Assembly: GCF_000177675.1 (NCBI RefSeq)
Contig: NZ_ADGX01000061.1
Location: 1 to 48,407, forward strand
Direction: 5' to 3'
DNA length: 48,407 bases
Origin: Parafrankia sp. EUN1f
GTDB taxonomy: Bacteria > Actinomycetota > Actinomycetes > Frankiales > Frankiaceae
Part shown: positions 1-9,023 of the stretch, piece by piece
Layout: each line of letters starts with the position of its first letter
Numbering within the stretch: the stretch's first letter is position 1
Program-made: the position numbers and the translations under genes
The notes under the pieces: model-generated
The model's database searches: none
What the model was told of the DNA's origin: nothing
Seen by the model: the letters and a program-made list of their open reading frames with translations, nothing else

Positions 1-96
1 ATCCGCAATTGAGCCAGACCTATGGACTTTTCTGTCAAGCGCTTGATAGAAACTGGCTCCGCAGATCCGCCGAGGTACACACCGAGGAGGCAGCGC

Positions 97-1431
97 GTGG
101 TCGGACAGTCGTCAGGACCCGCGGAAGAAGCGGTCGACCGGTGGGCGGGGTGCCCACCTGATCTTGAGGCACGGTCGGACGCGTTACGACGCATCCGGGT
201 GTGCGACCTGAGCGGCCAGCTCGCCGGGGCCGGCTCCACCAGGCTTCTCGCCGCGTTCGGCGCTCAGGTGATCCGGGTCGAGGACCCGGCGACCAGGGGC
301 GGCTGGGACATCGTCCGCGGGGCCCAGCCGTTCCACGACGATCGCCGCGGAATCGAGTTCGGCGCCACCTTCAACAACCACAACACCGAGAAGCTGGGAA
401 TCACCCTCAACCTGCGCACCGAACGCGGGCGGGAGCTGCTCACCCAGCTGATCGCGGTGTCGGACGTCGTCACCGAGAACTTCGCCGGTGGAGTGTTCGC
501 CCGCCTCGGCTTCCCGTACGAGCGGCTGCGGGAGATCCGGCCCGACATCGTCTACGTCTCGCACAGCGGCTTCGGGGCCACCGGGCCGTACCGGGACTTC
601 CGCACCTGGGGGCCGATCGTGCAGGCCGTCAGCGGCCTCACCTTCACCTCGGGGCTGGCGGGACATCCGCCGACCGGCTGGGGCTTCTCGTACATGGACC
701 ACATGGGCGCCTACGCGATGGCCGTCGCGATCCTGGCCGCGCTGTGGCACCGCGACCGAACCGGCGAGGGACAGTGGGTCGACCTGTCCGGCGTCGAGGC
801 GGGACTCGCTCTGACCGGCCCGGACATCCTGGACCATCATCTGAACGGCCGACCGCCCCGCGCCGCCGGCTCGGTCGACTCCAACCGCGATGCCAACTCC
901 CCGATGGCACCGCACGGGATCTACCCCTCCCACGGGGAGGATCGCTGGATCGCGGTGGCCTGCCGCGATGATCAAGACTGGCGGCTGCTGGCGGGCGAGA
1001 TCGGCCAGCCGTGGGCGACCGCCGGGGACCTGGCGACGCTGGCCGCCCGGCTCGCCGGCCAGGACACGCTGGATGCCCGGCTGGCCGCCTGGACCGCCGG
1101 CTTCGACAACCACGAGCTCGCCGGCCGGCTGGCTGCCGCCGGCATCCCAGCCAGCCCGGTGCGCACGCCGGCCGAACGCATCGACGGCACCGCAGCTGAA
1201 CGCGCCGACGGCACACCCGCGACGTCCGACTGGGGTCTGTGGCCGACGGTCGGGCATCCCGACATCGGGCCGGCCCGGGTCGACGGGATCCCGGTGCACC
1301 TGTCCGAGACCGACTGGTCGCTGCGCCGCGGCGCACCCCGGCTCGGCGAACACAACCGGTACGTCCTGGGTGACCTGCTGGGTGTCGACGACGCCGAGCT
1401 GAGTGAGCTGGCAGCGGAGGGCGTCGTATGA
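97..1431 (+). CDS. CaiB/BaiF (family III) CoA transferase, first of a pair
   Basis: Family III CoA transferases move CoA between acyl donors and carboxylic acids in the cytoplasm, often to activate a substrate for degradation. The N-terminal Rossmann-like part is clear (VCDLSGQLAGAGSTRLLAAF, then VIRVEDP, then NFAGGVFARLGF), followed by VYVSHSGFGATGPY and GQWVDLSGVEAG. Where many members carry the catalytic Asp after the VDxS motif, this protein has Glu (GVEAG). The open frame starts at ATG 22, but GTG 97 has a GAGGAGG site six bases upstream and is preferred; it gives about 444 residues, a normal family length. The stop overlaps the next gene by ATGA. The substrate cannot be read from the sequence. 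It may form a heteromer with the next protein. Confidence 0.85.
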   Translation: MVGQSSGPAEEAVDRWAGCPPDLEARSDALRRIRVCDLSGQLAGAGSTRLLAAFGAQVIRVEDPATRGGWDIVRGAQPFHDDRRGIEFGATFNNHNTEKLGITLNLRTERGRELLTQLIAVSDVVTENFAGGVFARLGFPYERLREIRPDIVYVSHSGFGATGPYRDFRTWGPIVQAVSGLTFTSGLAGHPPTGWGFSYMDHMGAYAMAVAILAALWHRDRTGEGQWVDLSGVEAGLALTGPDILDHHLNGRPPRAAGSVDSNRDANSPMAPHGIYPSHGEDRWIAVACRDDQDWRLLAGEIGQPWATAGDLATLAARLAGQDTLDARLAAWTAGFDNHELAGRLAAAGIPASPVRTPAERIDGTAAERADGTPATSDWGLWPTVGHPDIGPARVDGIPVHLSETDWSLRRGAPRLGEHNRYVLGDLLGVDDAELSELAAEGVV

Positions 1432-2657
1432 ACGGCCCGCTGGACCGGTTACGGGTCCTGGAGATCGCCGGGGAGTTCTCCGCGTACCCGAGCAAGCTCC
1501 TGGCCGACCTCGGAGCAGACGTCATCGTCGTCGAACCACCGCACGGGGCGGCCACCCGTTCCTGGGGGCCGTTCGCGGACGACCGGCCCGGGCCCGAGGC
1601 GAGCCTGTACTGGCGGCACTACAACACCTCCAAACGCGGCATCGTCCTCGACCTCACCGAGGACGCGGGCCGCGAGCGCCTCCACCACCTGCTCGCGAAG
1701 TGCGACGTCCTCATCGAGGGCATGCCCGGCTCCGAGGCCGCCGCGGCCCTCCGGCTCGACCCGGGGACGTTCACGGCCACCTTCCCTTCGCTTGTCTGGG
1801 TCTCGGTGACGCCCTTCGGCCGGCGCGGCGCACCACCGGACGTCCCCACCACCGATCTCACCCTGCTGGCCGGCGGGGGCCCGGTGCTCACCTGCGGTTA
1901 CGACGACCACACGCTGCCGCCGGTCCGCGGCGGCGGAAACCAGAGCGTGCACGTCGGCGGGATGTTCGCGGTGACGGCCACACTCACCGCGCTGCTGAAC
2001 CGCACCGTCTCCGGCCGTGGCCAACACGTCGACGTCAGCATCGACGCGGCGCTGAACGTCTCCTGCGAGACTGCCACCACCCACCAGCTCACCGACGGTG
2101 GTGTAGTGCGGCGCCAGACCGGACGGCACGCGATGGTGGAGCCGACAGCGCCGACCCAGGTCCGCGCCGCCGACGGCGACTACGTGGTGCTCGGCTTCCC
2201 GCCACGCGCGGCCGAGGACTACGCATCCATCCTCGAATGGATCGACCTCGTCGGGATCCGCGACGACTTCCCGGACGCCGTGCTGCTGGAGATGGGCGTC
2301 GAGCGCGGCGGTGTCGGCGTCGTCGAGCTCGGGACGGACCCGATCGCGCAGCAGATATGGAACGCCGCCCGTGACGCCATGGTGCTGCTGGCCGAGCGGA
2401 CGCCGGCCTACGAGTACTTCCTCGGCTGCCAGCGCCGCGGCCTGGTCGCCGGGTTCGTCGCCGCCCCGGAAGCGGTCATCCACGACCCGCACCTGGTCGC
2501 CCGCGACTTCGCCACGAAAGTGACCGACCCGCACACCGGTCGCGAGGAGACACACCCCGGCGCGCCCTACCGTTTCACCCGCACCCCCTGGCGGATCTCG
2601 CGCCCCGCGCCACGGCTCGGTGAACACACCGACGCCGTTCTCGGCGGCCCTGGATGA
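1428..2657 (+). CDS. CaiB/BaiF (family III) CoA transferase, second of a pair
   Basis: This is a second family III CoA transferase of 409 residues, a standard length, translationally coupled to the first through an ATGA overlap. It shows LRVLEIAGEFSAYPSKLLAD, VIVVEPPHG, NTSKRGIVLDL, VWVSVTPFG and GQHVDVSIDAALN. The Asp in SIDAAL sits where the catalytic Asp of formyl-CoA transferase-type enzymes is expected, unlike the Glu of its neighbour. Two unequal adjacent CaiB proteins recall heteromeric CoA transferases such as the benzylsuccinate type, where only one subunit keeps the Asp; that comparison is inference. The following lipoprotein gene is on the same strand after a 36-base gap and may supply the substrate. 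Confidence 0.88.
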   Translation: MNGPLDRLRVLEIAGEFSAYPSKLLADLGADVIVVEPPHGAATRSWGPFADDRPGPEASLYWRHYNTSKRGIVLDLTEDAGRERLHHLLAKCDVLIEGMPGSEAAAALRLDPGTFTATFPSLVWVSVTPFGRRGAPPDVPTTDLTLLAGGGPVLTCGYDDHTLPPVRGGGNQSVHVGGMFAVTATLTALLNRTVSGRGQHVDVSIDAALNVSCETATTHQLTDGGVVRRQTGRHAMVEPTAPTQVRAADGDYVVLGFPPRAAEDYASILEWIDLVGIRDDFPDAVLLEMGVERGGVGVVELGTDPIAQQIWNAARDAMVLLAERTPAYEYFLGCQRRGLVAGFVAAPEAVIHDPHLVARDFATKVTDPHTGREETHPGAPYRFTRTPWRISRPAPRLGEHTDAVLGGPG

Positions 2658-2693
2658 ACCTTTTCCATCCCACCTTCCCCAGATTGGCGAGTC

Positions 2694-4016
2694 ATGAAGC
2701 GCACCAAAATCTCTCCCCCAACCGCGCTCAGCCGCAGGGAGGCTCGACACCGAACGCGTTTGCTCTTAGCCGCGGTGACCGCGTTATCCGCGATCCTTTG
2801 CACGGTCGCGGCCTGCGGTGGTGATGACGACGATTCCAAGGACACCACGGCCGCCGGCACCGCCGGCACCGCCAACGCCTCCGACGTGCTCGGGCCGTCC
2901 GCTCCGGCGAAGGGCGACCCGGTGCGGATCGGAATCATCTCCGATGGCAAGGGCCCGGTCTCGGACCTCGCCTACGAAAGCCGGGTGGCCGACGCCACGA
3001 TCGCCTATCTGAACGAACATCGTTCCGGGATCGCCGGCCGCCCCATCAGCCTGGTCAAGTGCGAGACCCTCGCCGACCCGGGCAAGGGAACCGACTGCGC
3101 GAACCGGATGGTGGAGGAGGACGTCGTCGCCGTCGTCGTCGGATCATCCTCGGTCGGGGAAAGCATCTGGGAACCGTTGCACCAGGCGAAGATCCCGCTG
3201 ATGTTCGCCAACACGACCGCCACCGGGCCGCTGAAGGACGGTGACACGACCTTCAATCTGACCGACCCGTACTTCGGCCAGATCAACCTGCCTGCCGACA
3301 AGGCCAAGGAGGCCGGCGTCAAGAAGGTGACCGCGGTCGTCATCGACGTGCCGACCGCCACGGCCTTCTACAAGTCGATCGCACCGCAGATATTCAAGGA
3401 AAAAGGCCTCACCCTCGATGTCGTCGCCGTTCCCGCCGGGACGGCCGACATGACCGCGCAGATGCAGGCCATCGCCTCCGGTGAGCCGGGGGTGGTGTCG
3501 ATCGTCGGCGGCGACTCTTTCTGCATCAGCGCACTGAACGGTCTGCGGGCCGTCGGCTATGACGGCCCGACGGTCGCCATCGGGCTGTGCATCACCGACG
3601 CGACACGCAAGGCGGTGCCGGCGTCCACTCTCAAGGGGATGTCCGTCAGCGCGACCGCACCCATCGGCACCGACAACCCCTCGACCCGCCTGCTCCAGGC
3701 CGTCGTGAGCACCTACGGCCACGACATCGACGTCAGGCGGGCCGGCACGCTGAGCATGTTCACCGTGGTCGCCGCCCTCGGTGCGGCCGTCGAAGGGCTG
3801 ACCGGGGACGTCACAGCCGCGTCGGTCACCGCCGCTATCAAGGCGATGCCGGCGCAGAAGCTGCCGGGCGCCGAGGGGCTGAGCTTCCGGTGTAACGGCA
3901 AGGCCTACCCGAAGCAGCCCGCGGTGTGCGTCCGCGGCGGGCTCGTCGCGACCTTGGACGACAAGGGCCAGCCGACCGGTTACACGCCGGTCGGGGTCTC
4001 CGCGATCGAGGACTGA
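2694..4016 (+). CDS. Branched-chain-amino-acid-type ABC substrate-binding lipoprotein
   Basis: This is an extracellular solute-binding lipoprotein of 440 residues, like the LivJ/Peripla_BP_6 group that binds amino acids, amides, ureas or aromatic acids. A basic N-terminus and hydrophobic stretch (LLLAAVTALSAILCTVAACGG) end in a lipobox with the lipidated Cys at residue 41, followed by an acidic linker. The mature part starts with VRIGIISDGKGPVSDLAYE and continues with GRPISLVKCETLADPGKGTDCANR, typical of type 1 periplasmic folds. No permease or ATPase lies beside it, so it either works with transporter parts encoded elsewhere or serves as a sensor. It follows the two CoA transferases on the same strand. 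Confidence 0.85.
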   Translation: MKRTKISPPTALSRREARHRTRLLLAAVTALSAILCTVAACGGDDDDSKDTTAAGTAGTANASDVLGPSAPAKGDPVRIGIISDGKGPVSDLAYESRVADATIAYLNEHRSGIAGRPISLVKCETLADPGKGTDCANRMVEEDVVAVVVGSSSVGESIWEPLHQAKIPLMFANTTATGPLKDGDTTFNLTDPYFGQINLPADKAKEAGVKKVTAVVIDVPTATAFYKSIAPQIFKEKGLTLDVVAVPAGTADMTAQMQAIASGEPGVVSIVGGDSFCISALNGLRAVGYDGPTVAIGLCITDATRKAVPASTLKGMSVSATAPIGTDNPSTRLLQAVVSTYGHDIDVRRAGTLSMFTVVAALGAAVEGLTGDVTAASVTAAIKAMPAQKLPGAEGLSFRCNGKAYPKQPAVCVRGGLVATLDDKGQPTGYTPVGVSAIED

Positions 4017-4097
4017 GCCGGGCGCTGCGACACGGCGCGATCCGACCGGAACGACGTCCGGCGGTTGGGCTGGCGGCATCGGCCCGACCTCTGTGAG

Positions 4098-4124
4098 TCG
4101 CCCGCACCGGCGTGGTGCGGGCGA
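4098..4124. terminator. Bidirectional hairpin terminator between convergent genes
   Basis: A perfect 11-bp inverted repeat (TCGCCCGCACC and its complement) encloses a 5-base loop. It lies between the rightward lipoprotein gene and the leftward TetR gene. There is no strong T-run, which is common for actinobacterial terminators. Confidence 0.6.
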
Positions 4125-4181
4125 TCCACGGGGCCGCTTCACCAGCGGTCGCGGATACGCGGATATCTATGCGGAAAGCCG

Positions 4182-4979
4182 TTACCGCGCAGCGGCTGGA
4201 GAAGCTCCCACCACCGCGTCACCGACCGCGATGGAATCATTGTCACCGGCTCCCTGCCGCCGCCGGCGGCGCACCGGATTGCCACCGGCGGCGGAACCAC
4301 GACCCGAGAGCACGTCGGCCACCACATCAGTCAACATCATCGCAAGGTTTCCCGGCGTAGTCTCCGCCTGCGCACTGACCCATTTGACAACTCCGCCGTC
4401 ACCGGTGCCGAACAACACCAACAACAGCGCGCTCGCCACCCGGTAAAGGCGTTCCGTTTCGCTGAGCCCAGGCGTGAGAGGGGTGAGAAGATCGACGACC
4501 GCCTCGCTCTGCGGCGTGGCCTTCGACGTGGTGAGATGCTGGTATTCAGGATCATTCATCACCGCGATCAGGAACGGATGGTAGAATCGACCGGTCTCGT
4601 GGCCGGCCATCTCGTTCGCGGCGACAACCATCGCGTTCGCGATGTCACGAAAACTGACATCGCGATCCGGGACGTTCAATGCGAAGATTCGTTCGATATC
4701 GGCACGGAGCCCTCCCGTCCGGGCCTCGAGGATCGCGCTCACCAACCCGGCCTTGGAGCCGAAGTGATAGTGAATCGCGTCCCGACTGACGCCGGCCTCA
4801 GCCGTGATCTGCCGAGTGGAGGTCCGCGCGATTCCCTGATCAGCGAACAGTCGCTCAGCCACCCTGAGCAACTGCTGGCGGGTGTTGACGCCACGCGCAT
4901 CAGGGCGAGCGTCCGAAGAATCAGGGGAAGGCGCCACGAACAGCCAGTCTACCGCAACGGCATACCATCCGCGATTCAC
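4182..4979 (-). CDS. TetR/AcrR family transcriptional regulator
   Basis: TetR-family repressors bind DNA through an N-terminal helix-turn-helix and sense a ligand with the variable C-terminal helices. The DNA-binding part reads TRQQLLRVAERLFADQG, then TSTRQITAEAGVSRDAIHYHFGSKAGLVSAIL, a textbook TetR domain. The C-terminal half includes a TetR_C-like segment around FYHPFLIAVMNDPEYQHL. The start is uncertain because GTG codons at 5078, 5009, 4979 and 4937 all lack a Shine-Dalgarno. An AT-rich stretch just upstream of 4979 contains a TAGATA-like -10 box that would place transcription initiation at that GTG, so a leaderless message is proposed. It diverges from the DUF4190-type gene; a 16-bp palindrome at 5170-5185 may be its operator. 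Confidence 0.85.
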   Translation of the reverse strand: MNRGWYAVAVDWLFVAPSPDSSDARPDARGVNTRQQLLRVAERLFADQGIARTSTRQITAEAGVSRDAIHYHFGSKAGLVSAILEARTGGLRADIERIFALNVPDRDVSFRDIANAMVVAANEMAGHETGRFYHPFLIAVMNDPEYQHLTTSKATPQSEAVVDLLTPLTPGLSETERLYRVASALLLVLFGTGDGGVVKWVSAQAETTPGNLAMMLTDVVADVLSGRGSAAGGNPVRRRRRQGAGDNDSIAVGDAVVGASPAAAR

Positions 4980-5169
4980 GGCTTTATCTAACTCTGATAC
5001 GAAATACACTCGCCCGCGACCGCACACGCCGTGGGCTCCGTGCGCGGAAAGCCGCCGCCCGAACGGAGTCCGCCACACGGCGGGCCGTATCCGGCGGTCA
5101 GTGCGGCGTGCCTGTTACCGCCGTCCGCTGACGGTGGCAACGGGCGCTGACGGCCCGCGGCCAACTCCT

Positions 5170-5185
5170 CCGGTCAGCTGACCGG
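5170..5185. promoter_or_regulatory. Perfect 16-bp palindrome, candidate TetR operator
   Basis: CCGGTCAGCTGACCGG is fully self-complementary. It lies between the divergent TetR gene and the DUF4190-type gene. Length and symmetry fit a TetR-dimer operator; the assignment is inference. Confidence 0.45.
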
Positions 5186-5272
5186 CTCCATGCGGAGATG
5201 GTTGGATTCCGGCACGGATGCCGCCCGCACGGTGATGGCGAGGGCGGCGCGATGAGGGGAGCCGGACGACAC

Positions 5273-5881
5273 GTGAGCGACGACAAGGGATCCCCCTGGA
5301 ACCCGGGCCAGGCGGCGCCGGGTCAGGGCGGGCCGGGCGGGGGCCACCCGCCATACCCCGACCAGGGCACGAGCAGCGGTTCCGCCTACCCGCAGAACCC
5401 GGGGTATCCGGCATATCCGTCGCCTGCTCCGGGTAACCAGCCGGCGCCGGGATACGGCTATCCGCCCGGTGGTCAGGGCTACCCGCCGCCGGGCTACGGC
5501 CCCTACGGCGGCGGCCCCTACGGCGGCGGTGGCCAGCCCCGCAACGGTCTCGGCATCGCCGCGCTCGTCCTCGGCGTGCTCGCGATCCTGACCTGCTGGA
5601 CCGTCATCGGCGGCATCCTGCTCGGCGTCGCAGCGTTGATCTGCGGTTTCCTCGGCCGCGGCCGGGCGAAGCGCCAGGAGGCCACCAACGGCGGCATGGC
5701 GCTGGCCGGCATCATCACCGGTGCGCTCGGCGCAGTGCTCGCCGTGATCGTCCTGATCGCGGCCATCGCGTTCTCCGACGAAGTTCAGGACCTCCAGACC
5801 TGTCTGGACGATGCCGGCACCAGCCAGACCGCGCAGGACCAGTGCGCCCAGGAGTTCGCGGACGATCTGAACGGCAAATGA
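5273..5881 (+). CDS. DUF4190-type membrane protein with Pro/Gly/Tyr-rich N-terminus
   Basis: About 202 residues. The first 85 or so are low-complexity and rich in Pro, Gly, Tyr and Gln (repeats such as GYPPGGQGYPPPGYGPYGGG). Two hydrophobic segments follow (GLGIAALVLGVLAIL.. and MALAGIITGALGAVLAVIVLIAA), with a short basic loop (GRGRAKRQEATNGG) between them; this is the usual DUF4190 layout. The tail is acidic with two Cys. The function of this actinobacterial family is not established. GTG 5273 (giving VSDDKGSPW) has a GAGGGGAG site upstream; ATG 5252 in the same frame is an alternative. It diverges from the TetR regulator and could be its target. Confidence 0.8.
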   Translation: MSDDKGSPWNPGQAAPGQGGPGGGHPPYPDQGTSSGSAYPQNPGYPAYPSPAPGNQPAPGYGYPPGGQGYPPPGYGPYGGGPYGGGGQPRNGLGIAALVLGVLAILTCWTVIGGILLGVAALICGFLGRGRAKRQEATNGGMALAGIITGALGAVLAVIVLIAAIAFSDEVQDLQTCLDDAGTSQTAQDQCAQEFADDLNGK

Positions 5882-5962
5882 CCCCGACCACCACTCAGAT
5901 GGCACCACATCCCGGGCAGTACTCACTGGCCGCATCATCAGCGTGAGCCCGGGGCCTCGCAC

Positions 5963-5988
5963 CGCGGTCATCTGGCGCGATGACCGCG
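5963..5988. terminator. Hairpin between convergent genes
   Basis: A 10-bp perfect stem (CGCGGTCATC and complement) with a 6-base loop sits in the 155-base gap between the DUF4190-type gene and the leftward molybdenum hydroxylase operon. It probably ends one or both transcripts. Confidence 0.5.
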
Positions 5989-6036
5989 TGCCGGGCCGCG
6001 GGGGGATGATGCCGGGTGAAGCGAATGACAGGTGAG

Positions 6037-8433
6037 TCACGTCCCGGCTGACGGTTCGGCGGCGGCCTGGGCGGCCTTCCAGACGCGTTCCGGATGCAGG
6101 GGGAGCTCGTGGATGTGGGCGCCGAGGGCCTCGGCGACCGCGTTGCCGATCGCGGCGGGCACCGCCGGGGAGCCGGTCTCCCCCAGGCCGTGGATGCGGG
6201 CGCCGTCCGGGCCGGCCGGGTCCTCCGTCATGCCGATGGTGAAGGTCTCCGGCAGGTCGCGCACCGACGGGATCCGGTAGTCGAGCAGGCTGTCGTTGAG
6301 CAGCGCCCCCGACTCCCCGCCCCAGACCATCGCCTCCGACAGGGCCTGCCCGACCCCGAACGCGACGTTCCCCTCACACTGCAGCTCGGCGAAGGTGGGG
6401 TGGATGACCCGCCCGGCGTACGACTCGACGTGCAGGTCGACGACGCGCACCGTGCCGGTCTCCAGGTCGACCTCGACCTCGGCGGCCGCGGCGGCATGGT
6501 AGAAGTGCGGCGTCACGACGCCCTGGCCGGTCTCGGGGTCCAGGCCCCCGTCACTGGCGTGCACCTCGGAGACGGTGACGCCGCCGAGCTTCGCCCGGGA
6601 GATCAGCTCGGCGTAGCTCAGGCCGGGGCCGAGGCCGCTGCGGATGCGGTCGGCGCGTACGTCCACCGCGGTCGCCGGTACGCCCAGCAGCGCACCGGCG
6701 CGGCGGGCGAGCTCACCGCGCAGCCGCTCACCGGCGCGTTCGACGGCCACGCCCATCATCAGCGTCGAGCGCGACGAGCTGGTGGTCTGGTCCCAGGCGG
6801 TGACGGCCGAGTCCGGGTAGGTGACGTGCACCCGCTCGAGCGGGACGCCGGTCGCGTCGGCGGCGAGCTGGGCGAGCACCGTCCGCGCGCCCTGGCCGAT
6901 CTCCACCGTGGAGCACACGACGGTGAGGTTGGCGTCCTCGTCGAGCTTGAGCGCCACGGTGGACGTCGACGGTGTCACGGTCGTCTTCAGGATGGTCGAG
7001 ACGCCCTTGCCGCGCACGATCCCGGGGGCGACGACGACCCGCCGGGCGGACGCCGGGCCGGGTTTCCAGCCGATGCGGTCGCAGGCGGTGTCGAGCAGGG
7101 CGGCGAGGTGGAAGTCCTCGATGGTCTGCCCGGTGGCGAACGCATCCCCCGGGCGGAGCAGGATGCGGTGGCGCAGTTCGGCGGGGTCGAGGTCGAGGTG
7201 CTCGGCGATGAGATCGGTGTGGTTCTCGTACGCCCAGGCCACCTGGGGGATGGCGTACCCGCGGAACCCGCCTGACGGGGTGGTGTTGGTGTAGACCGCG
7301 TAGGAGTCGATCGACACGTTCGGGATGTCGTAGGGCCCGGCGGAACTGTAGCCGCCGTTCTTGATGGTCCGCGGGGAGATGTCGGCGTAGGCACCGGCGC
7401 CCCACAGCACCTCCACCCGACGGGCGAGCAGGGTGCCGTCGGAGCGGAAGCCGGTGCGGATGCGCACCACCGAGCTGTGCCGGGCGACCGTGGCGAACTC
7501 CTCCGCCCGGGTCAGCTCGACGCGCACCGGCCGGCCGCGCACCGCCCAGGCGAGCACGGCGACGAGCGGCTCCAGCCGCGGGTAGGTCTTCGCCCCGTAG
7601 GCACCACCCACGTTGAGCACCCGCACCCGCACCCGGCTCTCGGGCAGCTTCAGCGTCTCGGCGACCTGGCTGCGCACGGTGAAGGGGGAGGCGGCCGACG
7701 TCTGGATGTCGACCGTGTCACCGCGCACCGTCGCGATCGTGACGTGCGGCTCCAGCGGCACATGCTGCTGCTGGGGGGTGCGGAACTCGTGGGAGAGGAT
7801 GTGGTCGGAGGCGGCGAACCCGGCGTCGACGTCGCCGCGGCGCAGCCTGAAGTGGTTGCAGACGTTGCCGCCGTCCTCGGTGTGCAGGACGAGGTCGGGG
7901 AAGGTCATGACGTCCCGGGTCGGCACGTGCTCGTGCAGGATCGGGGCGCCGGGGGCCATCGCCGCGTCGGGGGTGAACACCGCCGGCAGCGCGTCGTAGT
8001 CGACGGTGATGGTGGCGGCGGCCTCGCGGGCGGTGTCGACGTCGCGGGCGATGACCGCGGCGACCGGCTCGCCGGCGAACCGGACCCGGCCGATGGCCAG
8101 CACGGGCCGGTCGGGCAGCACCGGGCCGTAGTACGGGAAGGGCCCGTCCGGCTGGTCCTGCCAGCGGGTCAGGTCCTCGCCGGTGACGACCGCGACCACA
8201 CCGCGGGTGGCCCGGGCGGCGGTGACGTCGACCGAGCGCAGGTCGGCGTGGGCGTGCGGGCTGCGCACAAGCACCGCGTGCAGGCAGCCGGCCGGGACCC
8301 GGTCGATGACGTACGGGTACCGCCCGATCGTGCGGTCGCGGGCGTCACCGACGTCCACCCTGCGCCCGGCCGCCTTCATCCCGGGGTGGCCACCGGCCCG
8401 GGCGCGGGGGGCGGTGCCCGCCTCGGGGGTCAC
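6037..8433 (-). CDS. Molybdenum hydroxylase large (Mo-pterin) subunit, copy 2
   Basis: Xanthine-dehydrogenase-family large subunit of about 798 residues, which carries the Mo-pterin cofactor and hydroxylates N-heterocycles, aldehydes or aromatic acids with water as oxygen source. It has the N-terminal hammerhead-type domain (RYPYVIDRVPAGCLHAVLVRSP), GGAYGAK near residues 276-282, GGFRGYAIPQ near 388, STVEIGQGA, and GLGETGSP near 749 with the expected active-site Glu. There is no CO-dehydrogenase VAYRCSFR loop, so it is not a CODH. The GTG start overlaps the iron-sulfur gene by GTGA. The frame stays open far upstream, but that part is antisense-like low-complexity and is not counted. It is a tandem paralogue of the gene ending at 9020, and the two would share one FAD and one Fe-S subunit. 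Confidence 0.9.
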   Translation of the reverse strand: MTPEAGTAPRARAGGHPGMKAAGRRVDVGDARDRTIGRYPYVIDRVPAGCLHAVLVRSPHAHADLRSVDVTAARATRGVVAVVTGEDLTRWQDQPDGPFPYYGPVLPDRPVLAIGRVRFAGEPVAAVIARDVDTAREAAATITVDYDALPAVFTPDAAMAPGAPILHEHVPTRDVMTFPDLVLHTEDGGNVCNHFRLRRGDVDAGFAASDHILSHEFRTPQQQHVPLEPHVTIATVRGDTVDIQTSAASPFTVRSQVAETLKLPESRVRVRVLNVGGAYGAKTYPRLEPLVAVLAWAVRGRPVRVELTRAEEFATVARHSSVVRIRTGFRSDGTLLARRVEVLWGAGAYADISPRTIKNGGYSSAGPYDIPNVSIDSYAVYTNTTPSGGFRGYAIPQVAWAYENHTDLIAEHLDLDPAELRHRILLRPGDAFATGQTIEDFHLAALLDTACDRIGWKPGPASARRVVVAPGIVRGKGVSTILKTTVTPSTSTVALKLDEDANLTVVCSTVEIGQGARTVLAQLAADATGVPLERVHVTYPDSAVTAWDQTTSSSRSTLMMGVAVERAGERLRGELARRAGALLGVPATAVDVRADRIRSGLGPGLSYAELISRAKLGGVTVSEVHASDGGLDPETGQGVVTPHFYHAAAAAEVEVDLETGTVRVVDLHVESYAGRVIHPTFAELQCEGNVAFGVGQALSEAMVWGGESGALLNDSLLDYRIPSVRDLPETFTIGMTEDPAGPDGARIHGLGETGSPAVPAAIGNAVAEALGAHIHELPLHPERVWKAAQAAAEPSAGT

Positions 8434-9023
8434 GAGTGGGCCGCCTGGGCCGCGCCTGCGCCCGCGGAGGAGGCGGAGCAGGAGGGGCGGGCGTAGCCGG
8501 CGGCGGGGCCCGTGTAGGGGGTGCCGTCGTCGTGGTGGCCGCGCATCCGGTCCCGGGCGTCGAGAACCGCGTCCATGATCTTGACGTAGCTGCCGCAGCG
8601 GCAAAGGTTGCCGGACAGCTCGGCGCGGATGCGGTCGCGGGAGGCGTCCGGCTCCCGCTCGAGCAGCGACACCGCGGTCAGGATGAACCCCGGGGTGCAG
8701 TACGAGCACTGGAACGCCGTGTGGTCGATGAACGCCTGCTGCACGGGATGCAGCTCCCCTGGTCGGGCCAGTCCCTCGACGGTGCGGACCGGCCGGGCGC
8801 CGACCACCTGGGCGGGCAGCAGGCAGGAGCTCGCCGGCGCGCCGTCGACCAGCACCGTGCACGAGCCGCAGGCCCCGGCGGTGCAGCCGGGCCGGGCGCC
8901 GAACAGGTCGAGCTCGCGGCGCAGCACGTCGAGCAGGGTGTGGTGGCCGCGCGGGCGGACCTCGACCTCGTCGTCGTTCACGACCAGGCGCAGCGGCTGT
9001 CGCGGGTCGTCGTTGGCCGTCAA
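8430..9023 (-). CDS. Molybdenum hydroxylase small subunit, 2x[2Fe-2S]
   Basis: Electron-transfer subunit of 197 residues, the usual size, which passes electrons from the Mo centre to the FAD subunit. The plant-ferredoxin-like cluster ligands are in GCTAGACGSC..SSC (Cys 47, 52, 55 and 67). The second cluster uses CSYC (106, 109) and CRC (141, 143). It starts at TTG 9023, which overlaps the upstream stop as TTGA and is preceded by GAGAGGA. Its stop overlaps the next GTG as GTGA. It lies between the two Mo-binding subunits, so it could serve both. The C-terminus is a short extension rich in Ser and Ala. Confidence 0.93.
   Translation of the reverse strand: MTANDDPRQPLRLVVNDDEVEVRPRGHHTLLDVLRRELDLFGARPGCTAGACGSCTVLVDGAPASSCLLPAQVVGARPVRTVEGLARPGELHPVQQAFIDHTAFQCSYCTPGFILTAVSLLEREPDASRDRIRAELSGNLCRCGSYVKIMDAVLDARDRMRGHHDDGTPYTGPAAGYARPSCSASSAGAGAAQAAHS

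Noticed and set aside
5174-6040. A minus-strand frame of 288 codons over the DUF4190-type gene
   Set aside because: The plus strand shows a recognisable DUF4190 layout with two hydrophobic segments; the minus frame has none.
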